A DNA stretch of 64,000 bases, taken from positions 3,720,139-3,784,138 of the forward strand of contig NZ_JAASRM010000001.1 in assembly GCF_011761565.1 (NCBI RefSeq), written 5' to 3'. The stretch is from Rhizomicrobium palustre (GTDB taxonomy: Bacteria > Pseudomonadota > Alphaproteobacteria > Micropepsales > Micropepsaceae). The notes beneath the pieces are model-generated. The model was not told the DNA's origin. It saw nothing but the letters and a program-made list of their open reading frames with translations, and made no database searches. Positions 44,203 through 50,178 of the stretch are shown here, piece by piece. Positions within the stretch are counted from its first letter, which is position 1. Each line of letters begins with the position of its first letter. The translations under genes and the position numbers were made by a program.

Positions 44203-45078
44203 TCAGTCTTCTGATGCTTCACCAGAGAGGCGCTTTTCCGCAAGGCTGATGCCGGTTGTCAATGTGAAACGGCGACCATGCCGCAGGCTGGGGATTTGGG
44301 CCCGCGCCGCGCGCGACTTCTCCGGATCAATCTCGGCGAGGATGAATCCCGGCTCGGTGCCTGCTTGCGCCAGAATCTCTCCCCAAGGCGAAATGATCAG
44401 TGAATGGCCATAGGTGCGCCGCCCATTGGCATGCAGACCGCCTTGCGCGGGCGCCAGCACAAAGGCACCGTTTTCAATCGCGCGGGCGCGTAAAAGCACT
44501 TCCCAATGCGCCCTGCCCGTGGTCTCGGTAAAAGCCGCGGGAACCGTGAAGAGGAATGCGCCCGCCTCCGCCAAAGCGCGATAAAGCTGCGGGAAGCGCA
44601 AATCATAGCAGACCGAAAAGCCGATGCGGCCCGCGGGCAAATCCGCGGTCACCGCGATATCACCGCCCGCAACGGTATCGGATTCGCGATACAGCTCGCC
44701 GCCCGGCAGATCGACATCGAAGAGATGGATCTTGTCGTATTGCGCCGCGATCGAGCCATCCGGCCGGATCAGGAAGGAACGATTGGCCGTGCGCGTCTCG
44801 CTCACCTTGATCGCCAAGGAGCCGATCATCAGCCAAATGGAAAGTTCCTCAGCAAGGGCGCGAAACACCGCCAAAGCAGGATCGTGTTCTTGCGCAAAAC
44901 TCTTGTCGAGCTTGGCGCCCGCATCCGCTGCCATCAGGCTGGTGTTTTCAGGAGTCGCTATGAAGCTCGCGCCCGCGGCTTTCGCCTCGCGGATCAACGC
45001 CACTGCCGCGGCGACGTTCTCTCCAATCTCCTCGCCCGCGCAAAGCTGTACGCAAGCGGCCTGGAACGGAGCCGTCAT
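44203..45078 (-). CDS. Carbon-nitrogen hydrolase of the Nit family (deaminated glutathione amidase-like)
   Basis: A 291-residue nitrilase-superfamily amidase. The catalytic Glu is in FIATPENTSLMA, Lys in YDKIHLFDVDLPGG and Cys in GFSVCYDLRFPQLYRALAEAGA, which matches Nit1/deaminated glutathione amidase, a metabolite-repair enzyme, better than omega-amidase. It is 18 bp downstream of grxC, and this grxC-nit-DUF1178 order is common in alphaproteobacteria. Link with glutathione via grxC supports the call. Confidence 0.88.
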   Translation of the reverse strand: MTAPFQAACVQLCAGEEIGENVAAAVALIREAKAAGASFIATPENTSLMAADAGAKLDKSFAQEHDPALAVFRALAEELSIWLMIGSLAIKVSETRTANRSFLIRPDGSIAAQYDKIHLFDVDLPGGELYRESDTVAGGDIAVTADLPAGRIGFSVCYDLRFPQLYRALAEAGAFLFTVPAAFTETTGRAHWEVLLRARAIENGAFVLAPAQGGLHANGRRTYGHSLIISPWGEILAQAGTEPGFILAEIDPEKSRAARAQIPSLRHGRRFTLTTGISLAEKRLSGEASED

Positions 45079-45096
45079 GGTGTTTGCCTTTCTGGC

Positions 45097-45351
45097 TTAT
45101 GCGCTCAGAAGCGGATCAAGCTCGCCCGACGCATCCAGCGCATGCAGATCATCACAGCCGCCGACATGGCGCTCGCCGATGAAGATTTGCGGCACGGTGC
45201 GGCGGCCGGAACGCTCCATCATCTCCTTGCGCGCGGCGGCGTCCATGTAGACGTCAACTTCCTCAAAAGCGGCGCCCTTGTCGCTAAGAAGCTTCTTGGC
45301 CCTTGCGCAGTAAGGGCAGATCGGGGTGGTGTAGATTTTGATGTTCGCCAT
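45097..45351 (-). CDS. grxC: Glutaredoxin 3
   Basis: An 84-residue thioredoxin-fold protein that uses glutathione to reduce disulfides. The dithiol active site CPYC is at residues 12-15 (TTPICPYCARAKKLL). The cis-proline segment RRTVPQIFIGERHVGGCDDL is intact. It sits 27 bp after comF and 18 bp before nit, in what looks like one operon. Confidence 0.96.
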   Translation of the reverse strand: MANIKIYTTPICPYCARAKKLLSDKGAAFEEVDVYMDAAARKEMMERSGRRTVPQIFIGERHVGGCDDLHALDASGELDPLLSA

Positions 45352-45378
45352 AACTGTCCTTTATACCGCCTCTCCCCC

Positions 45379-46155
45379 CTATATGGGATGCGTAGTCACA
45401 CGTGCCAAGGCCAGCACGAATACTGCCGAAGCGCCCGCGCGCTTCAAGGCCCTTGCGGCGGCGCTGACGGTGGCGCCGGTAGTTAAAACGTCGTCGATTA
45501 ATAAAACGCGCTTTCCCGCCACTTGGCTGCGTGCCGCTTTGGGGACACGGAATGCCCCCTGGACGTTGCGGCGGCGGGCCTCGGCAGAGGGCATTTTGCC
45601 CTGGCTGGGGGTGGGTTTGATTCGCTCCAGCACCGTCGGCTCCAAAGGCAGGCTGCAGCGTCGCGAAAGCCCCCGCGCCAGCTCACCAGCCTGGTTATAG
45701 CGCCGCTTCCACAGCCGCCAGCGGTGCAACGGAACCGGCACAATCATATCGGATTGGGAGAGGAGCAGCCGCCCACTGCGCTCCAGCCAGCGGCTGAAGG
45801 CGGGCACCAGATCCAGCCTATCGGCGTGCTTCAGCGCCAGAAGCGGCTTTTTGGAGAGCTCGTCATAGGAGAGGATAGCCCGAGCCCGGTCGAAATATGG
45901 CGGATGCGCAAGACACGCGCCGCACAGCGTATCCTCGCCCGCATCAATCTCAAATGGCAGGCCGCAGGAGGCGCAGACCGGATCATCGATGAAATGCAGC
46001 ATGGCCCAGCATTCGGGGCAAAGCCCATCCGGCTCGGTCACGCCCTCGCGGCACAACATACAGAGCGGCGGATACACCACATCGATCAGCATGCGGGCGA
46101 ATTTTCGCCGCCACCTGCCCTCTCTCTCGCCGACACTGTTTTCGTTGGGGCTCAT
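45379..46155 (-). CDS. comF: ComF family phosphoribosyltransferase-like protein
   Basis: A 258-residue protein of the ComF/GntX family, linked with DNA uptake in competent bacteria but found in many others. An N-terminal zinc finger (CMLCREGVTEPDGLCPECW and CASCGLPF with CGACL) precedes a type I phosphoribosyltransferase domain with VLLIDDVLTTGATVSAAARAL. ATG 46155 leaves only 17 bp to the divergent methyltransferase; an internal ATG at 46092 (MLIDVVYPPLCMLC) is a plausible shorter start. No other competence genes are in the window. Confidence 0.88.
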   Translation of the reverse strand: MSPNENSVGEREGRWRRKFARMLIDVVYPPLCMLCREGVTEPDGLCPECWAMLHFIDDPVCASCGLPFEIDAGEDTLCGACLAHPPYFDRARAILSYDELSKKPLLALKHADRLDLVPAFSRWLERSGRLLLSQSDMIVPVPLHRWRLWKRRYNQAGELARGLSRRCSLPLEPTVLERIKPTPSQGKMPSAEARRRNVQGAFRVPKAARSQVAGKRVLLIDDVLTTGATVSAAARALKRAGASAVFVLALARVTTHPI

Positions 46156-46172
46156 TCTGCTAGTTTAGCGCA

Positions 46173-47024
46173 ATGAGCCAGAATGATCCAAAAGCCGAGA
46201 ACAAGCCCGGCCCGCCGCGCATTTTCGACCCCGCGATTCAACGTCTTCGCAGGCAACGTGCGGCGCGGCTGCAAGCGGACCGTTTTCTCCTGACCGAGGC
46301 TGCGGAGGGGGTCAAGGCTCGCCTCGCTCCGGTCAATCGGACATTCACAACCGCGCTATCTTTAGATGAGAACGCCAACGCCATACTTCAAGGGCCCGGA
46401 CTTACTTGGCGGACGGCAACATTCAACGATGTTGGCCGTCTGGACGCGGATAATGGTTACGATCTCGCGGTCAGCATATTAGGATTGCATAATATTAACG
46501 ATCTGCCCGGCGCGCTGGCGCAAATCCGCCGCGCACTGAAGCCCGATGGCTTGTTCGTGGCCGCGCTGTTCGGCGGCGCAACGCTTACTGAACTGCGTGA
46601 TAGTTTCGCCCAAGGCGAGATTGCCACGACGGGCGGGATTTCTCCGCGCGTCGCCCCGATGGCGGATGTGCGCGAGCTGGGCGGTCTCTTGCAGCGCGCG
46701 GGCTTTGCCCTGCCCGTCGCCGATGTCGAGCGCACCACCGTGCGCTATCGCGATTTCTTCACTTTGGTGCGCGATTTGCGGGCTATGGGCGAAACCAATG
46801 CCCTTTCCAGCCGCAAAGGGTTCTTATCGCGTGCCACCCTCGCCGCCGCGCTGGAGCATTACCGCGAACATTATGCCGACGAGAATGGCAAGCTGATTGC
46901 CACCTTCGAGATCATCTATCTCCTCGGCTGGGCCCCCGATGAAAGCCAGCAGAAACCGCTTAAACCCGGCAGCGCGAAGATGCGGTTGGCCGATGCGTTA
47001 GGGGTGAAGGAGCAGAAGCTGTAA
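46173..47024 (+). CDS. SAM-dependent methyltransferase, NDUFAF5/BioC-like
   Basis: A 283-residue protein similar to the alphaproteobacterial relatives of NDUFAF5, the mitochondrial complex I assembly factor that hydroxylates a subunit. IFDPAIQRLRRQRAARL at the N-terminus and the later LGLHNINDLPGALAQIRRALKPDGLFVAALFGGATLTELR are typical. The glycine-rich SAM motif is not obvious at the expected place, so catalytic type is uncertain. It is divergent from comF, a common pairing. A long inverted repeat element follows. Confidence 0.82.
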   Translation: MSQNDPKAENKPGPPRIFDPAIQRLRRQRAARLQADRFLLTEAAEGVKARLAPVNRTFTTALSLDENANAILQGPGLTWRTATFNDVGRLDADNGYDLAVSILGLHNINDLPGALAQIRRALKPDGLFVAALFGGATLTELRDSFAQGEIATTGGISPRVAPMADVRELGGLLQRAGFALPVADVERTTVRYRDFFTLVRDLRAMGETNALSSRKGFLSRATLAAALEHYREHYADENGKLIATFEIIYLLGWAPDESQQKPLKPGSAKMRLADALGVKEQKL

Positions 47025-47031
47025 CGCGCAT

Positions 47032-47179
47032 GTCATCCCGGCCAAGCACTTCGCAGCACAAAGTGCGTAGAAGCGCGCCGAGCCGGGACCCACTTCATCG
47101 CCAGCACAGATTTCGAAGTAGGTCCCGGATCGCGCCATAGTGCGAGACTTCGAAATCTGCGTGGCGCGTCCGGGATGAC
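47032..47179. repeat. GTCATCCCGG-type inverted repeat element
   Basis: GTCATCCCGG at 47032-47041 is mirrored by CCGGGATGAC at 47170-47179, with an inner pair AGATTTCGAAGT/ACTTCGAAATCT near 47108 and 47147. The 148-bp element fills most of the convergent gap between the methyltransferase and cupin genes. It differs in sequence from the CGTCATGGCC family but has the same placement. Confidence 0.7.
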
Positions 47180-47191
47180 AAACTATTTGGG

Positions 47192-47641
47192 TTATCCGAA
47201 GAACTTCGCCACCGCCGGATCAGAGGCTAGCGCGGCGCGTTCGGCTTCGCTCGGGAGCTGGGGCTTGTCGCGTTCGACATCGACCATGCAGAGAAAGCCC
47301 ATCGCCTCTCCCGCATTGGCACGGAACTGATGCCAGGTCATGGGATCGATGGTGACGAGATCGTTTTGCGCGATATCGAAGACCTTGCCGCCGACCATCA
47401 CTTGGCCATGGCCGCGCAGGATCAACACGGCGTGGACATGCTCGTGCCGTTCCAGGGTGGAATAGCCGTTCGGCGCCATTTCGAAATAGCGCAGCTCGCC
47501 CTTCATGCCGGGATGGCGAAACAAGGTTTGGCGCGTGATGGCATGAAACGGCGCTGCGCCTTCTTCCTTGTAAGCGAGAAGATCGGTGTTCTCCCAACGA
47601 TAGTCGGAGAAGTGCCGCACCGGGCTCGTGGTCTCGCTCAT
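47192..47641 (-). CDS. Cupin protein coupled to the RuBisCO-like protein, possible methylsulfurylase
   Basis: A 149-residue single-domain cupin. The metal site is in RHEHVHAVLILRGHG (His66, 68, 70) with a later His104 in PMTWHQFRA. FLCMVDVERDKPQLPSE near the end is characteristic. The start overlaps the stop of the RuBisCO-like gene by 4 bp. In Rhodospirillum rubrum a cupin next to a RuBisCO-like protein cleaves 1-methylthioxylulose-5-phosphate to DXP and methanethiol; by gene context and overall look this protein may do the same. Without that context it would be only a generic cupin, so the activity is inferred. Confidence 0.75.
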   Translation of the reverse strand: MSETTSPVRHFSDYRWENTDLLAYKEEGAAPFHAITRQTLFRHPGMKGELRYFEMAPNGYSTLERHEHVHAVLILRGHGQVMVGGKVFDIAQNDLVTIDPMTWHQFRANAGEAMGFLCMVDVERDKPQLPSEAERAALASDPAVAKFFG

Positions 47642-48729
47642 GAAAAATTCCTCACCGCATCACAGAATTTCGCCGTCTCGGCGGTGATGTTCTCTTTCGC
47701 CGACAAGAGGCTACCGCCGATGAGAAGGATCACGCCCGTGCCGAAGAAACTCAGAAGTTCGGGCACGCGTTTGAGCTCCATGCCGCCCGCAGGCACCGGC
47801 ACGCAAGGCTTTTGGCCTTTGCTCTCTTCCAGACACCAGCCCGCGATCTTCTTGCAGAGCTGCGGGGGATAGCCGAAACGCCCGCCGTAATTGGCAAAGA
47901 CCGAGGCATCCGAGCCCATCAAGCGCATCAGCTTGCCGAAGAAAAACGCCGGCGCCATCGGCCCGCCCGCCATGGACGGATGTGTCATGAACAGGAAGTC
48001 AGGATTTTCCGCCTTGATGGTCTGGAATTGCGCGAAACCACAAAGCATCGGCGCTATAAGAACGCCATCGACACCGTTATCGCGGCAGATCTGCATCTGC
48101 GCCCGCATCTTGTCGAGATTGCCGTTGAGGCTCGGCAAATAGCGCGTGGCAACGCCGCTCTTGGCGCGCGCCTTATGCACGGCTTCCGCGATCACCGGCA
48201 CACGCGCGGCGAAGGGCGCGTAATACTGGTCCGCGAGACCGTGATCGTCCTTGATGTAATCGATGCCGCCGAGCGCGATGTCATAGGCAAGCCGCGCCAG
48301 CGTGGCGGGCGGGGTTCCTTGCGGCTTCAAAGCGGTGGCCGACAAAGCGCCCTTGGCGCCGACGCGGGCGCGAAAACCTTCGAGGCCGTGATTGGGACCG
48401 CCGAAGGCCTTCACGATATCTTCGGGGAAAATCGCATCTTCCAGCGTGATGCCATCCTGCAGCGACGTATTGCCGAGGATCATGTTGATGAACTGGGCGG
48501 CGTCATAGCCCGTGGTGATGGAGGCCAGCCCGATGCGCACTTCGTATTCGCCCGCGCCGAGATCTTTGATCTCCTCCACCCGGCCGAGCACATTCTCCAG
48601 CACAAAGGGGTCGTCGATCGGCGCGACGGGCATTTCCACGCTTTGCTCCACGGCGATGCCTTGAGCGCGGGCTTCGATGGTCGCGGCCTCAGCCTTGACG
48701 CGATAAATGGTCGTGATGCGTGTCGTCAT
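47638..48729 (-). CDS. RuBisCO-like protein (form IV), possible 5-methylthioribulose-1-phosphate isomerase
   Basis: A 363-residue RuBisCO large-chain homologue, shorter than the roughly 460 residues of carboxylating forms. Aligned by motif, Lys135 in ALKPQG replaces KPK (second Lys is Gln137). GGIDYIKDDHG keeps the carbamylated-type Lys160 and Asp162, but His163 stands where the metal-binding Glu is expected. VPAGGM replaces the SGG phosphate motif. It should not fix CO2. Partner cupin suggests the R. rubrum-type MTA-isoprenoid shunt (isomerisation of methylthioribulose-1-phosphate). Enolase-type MtnW or isoapionate-pathway members are alternatives. ATG 48729 is chosen over 48765. Confidence 0.85.
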   Translation of the reverse strand: MTTRITTIYRVKAEAATIEARAQGIAVEQSVEMPVAPIDDPFVLENVLGRVEEIKDLGAGEYEVRIGLASITTGYDAAQFINMILGNTSLQDGITLEDAIFPEDIVKAFGGPNHGLEGFRARVGAKGALSATALKPQGTPPATLARLAYDIALGGIDYIKDDHGLADQYYAPFAARVPVIAEAVHKARAKSGVATRYLPSLNGNLDKMRAQMQICRDNGVDGVLIAPMLCGFAQFQTIKAENPDFLFMTHPSMAGGPMAPAFFFGKLMRLMGSDASVFANYGGRFGYPPQLCKKIAGWCLEESKGQKPCVPVPAGGMELKRVPELLSFFGTGVILLIGGSLLSAKENITAETAKFCDAVRNFS

Positions 48730-48805
48730 GGCGCCGGACCTTAACGGCGGCGCGCCCCAAGGCAAGAAAATTCATTTGCCGGGAAAAAGCCGTAAAACGG
48801 CCAAG

Positions 48806-48949
48806 CTAGAACTGAATCCGCTCATAGAGCGCCAGCACGGATTGGCCGAGATTGGTCACCGCCAGCACAATCACCGCCGCGATGAGCGAGGCCACGAGCG
48901 CGTATTCGATGGCGGTGGCGCCGCTCTCGTCGTGCAGGAAGTCCGTCAT
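48806..48949 (-). CDS. flp: Flp/Fap-type pilin, orphan
   Basis: A 47-residue type IVb pilin precursor: short leader MTDFLHDESG, processing site before ATAIEY, then the hydrophobic helix ALVASLIAAVIVLAV. The conserved Glu five residues after the cleavage site is present. The start overlaps the mutT stop by 4 bp (ATGA), so the pilin appears translationally coupled to a nucleotide-sanitising enzyme. No prepilin peptidase or tad/cpa secretion genes are in the window; they must be elsewhere if it is assembled. Confidence 0.88.
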   Translation of the reverse strand: MTDFLHDESGATAIEYALVASLIAAVIVLAVTNLGQSVLALYERIQF

Positions 48950-49350
48950 AGCAGGTCCCTGAGCATCGGGATTAGCGGCAGGTCCGCTGGCGGCATCGGA
49001 TAATCGCTGAGCTCCTTTGCCCGCACCCATTTCAGCGCCGTGTGTTCCTTGGCCTGCGGGATGCCCTCCCAGCGCCGGCAGATGTAGAGCGGCATGAGCA
49101 AATGAAAGTCCGCGTAGGCGTGCGAGGCGAAAGTGAACGGCGCCAGACAGGGCTCCTTCACCGTGATGCCCAGCTCCTCCTGGAGTTCGCGGATGAGTGT
49201 CTCCTCCGGCCGCTCTCCCGCTTCCCATTTGCCGCCCGGAAATTCCCACAGTCCCCCCATCTGCTTTTCAGGCGGACGCTGCGCGATCAGCACCCGGCCA
49301 TCGGAATCGATCAGCGCACAGGCCGCCACCAGAACCAGTTTCAGCGCCAT
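48946..49350 (-). CDS. mutT: 8-oxo-dGTP diphosphatase MutT
   Basis: A 134-residue Nudix hydrolase that removes oxidised dGTP and prevents A-to-C mutations. The Nudix box is present (GGKWEAGERPEETLIRELQE, then ELGI), preceded by MGGLWEFPGG. ATG 49350 (MALKLVLVAACAL) has GGGAG about 9 nt upstream; the ATG at 49368 would add six residues. In many alphaproteobacteria mutT lies next to argJ; here it is 8.5 kb away. The flp pilin overlaps its end. Confidence 0.92.
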   Translation of the reverse strand: MALKLVLVAACALIDSDGRVLIAQRPPEKQMGGLWEFPGGKWEAGERPEETLIRELQEELGITVKEPCLAPFTFASHAYADFHLLMPLYICRRWEGIPQAKEHTALKWVRAKELSDYPMPPADLPLIPMLRDLL

Positions 49351-49493
49351 ATGCTCATCTCCCGCCATTGTGCCGTACCGATCCTTGCGGAGCGGTTTAA
49401 AAGCGCGCTTCGCTTGTAGGCGGTTTGCTTAACCGCAGGCTAACGGCGAGGCCAGCCTGGTTTAAGGATTTCTGTGGATGCCCTGGGTTACTT

Positions 49494-49521
49494 GCGGGAC
49501 TTGGGGCGACCCAAGTCCCGC
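49494..49521. ncRNA. Perfect 12-bp hairpin with GCGA tetraloop, candidate structured RNA
   Basis: GCGGGACTTGGG (49494-49505) and CCCAAGTCCCGC (49510-49521) are exact reverse complements around GCGA, a GNRA-type tetraloop if transcribed on the plus strand. No T-tract follows, so it is not an ordinary terminator. It lies in a gene-poor stretch where a small RNA gene could reside. I could not match it to 6S, SRP, tmRNA or RNase P RNA by eye. Confidence 0.35.
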
Positions 49522-49835
49522 CAGCCGGCACACGCTGATCCCCTGGGCTGCAGAAGGTCTCGTGGTGCGCGCTTGAGGTTATCGCGGTCGTCTTCCAGTC
49601 CGATCCTAGAACCGGATGGACCGTCGCCGCCCTCAAGTATGAAGAAATTGTGACTCCAAGCCCCTACACTGTCCAGGGGAATCCCGGATCGGGACAAGTT
49701 TACCGCGATCATCTACTGGAGGTTGTTTTCGGGAGTGATCCGCAGCCCGGCGGCCCTGCTACCAAGGCTCAGCTCATTTTGTATGCGCCGCTGACAATCA
49801 TGCACGAAAGAGAATCGCGGGGCGACGTCCCGGAG

Positions 49836-49888
49836 ATTTCGGCCGTTTTCCCCCTTCGCGTCCCAAAACGGCAAAAAAGGGCTGAAAT
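49836..49888. repeat. Imperfect long inverted repeat upstream of adhE
   Basis: GCCGTTTT (49842-49849) pairs with AAAACGGC (49865-49872), and the outer ATTTC (49836-49840) pairs with GAAAT (49884-49888), making a two-part cruciform or RNA hairpin. It is about 290 bp before the adhE start and could be a leader structure. Confidence 0.4.
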
Positions 49889-50178
49889 ATTTTGTAACAC
49901 TCCGCGCGGGCGTCAAATCGCTTGCAGCAGCGCCGAGTATTTCAAAAGCGCCCCGTGTGCCTTGCGCTTCGTGAAAATGATGCATCTCGGATACCGCAAC
50001 TTGCCTCGACGATAGGCAGTAAAACGGGGCAAGTCCGTGGCGGTACGGATTGATGTTACTGCCTATGACAGACAGGTTGCCGCATGTGCGCACCCGCCAT
50101 ACTTCTTTGTCTAACGCTGTCAATAAAGCGGGTTTATATCGCGGACATCACTGATGCGAAGTTGAAGAGGACCTGAAC

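Larger units (their letters stand above)
49351..50178. other. Long gene-poor region between mutT and adhE
   Basis: About 830 bp with no recognisable protein gene. The longest frames (121 codons at 49650-50015 plus, 136 codons at 49713-50123 minus) have no family features. Two strong inverted repeats are present and are listed separately. The right half is AT-richer than the surrounding genes and presumably carries the adhE promoter and long leader. TTTATAT at 50133-50139 is a possible -10 region, without a convincing -35. Confidence 0.5.

Noticed and set aside
47638..48765. Annotation of the gene as true RuBisCO large subunit
   Set aside because: Length is about 100 residues short and several catalytic residues differ, so carboxylase activity is not credible.
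49430..49730. 6S RNA, SRP RNA, tmRNA or RNase P RNA gene
   Set aside because: The strong hairpin prompted the check, but I could not find the conserved core sequences or the long rod-like pairing by eye; left as an unnamed candidate.
49713..50123. 136-codon minus-strand frame upstream of adhE
   Set aside because: Starts within the adhE upstream region, lacks motifs, and crosses the inverted repeat at 49836-49888; kept only as a remote possibility.
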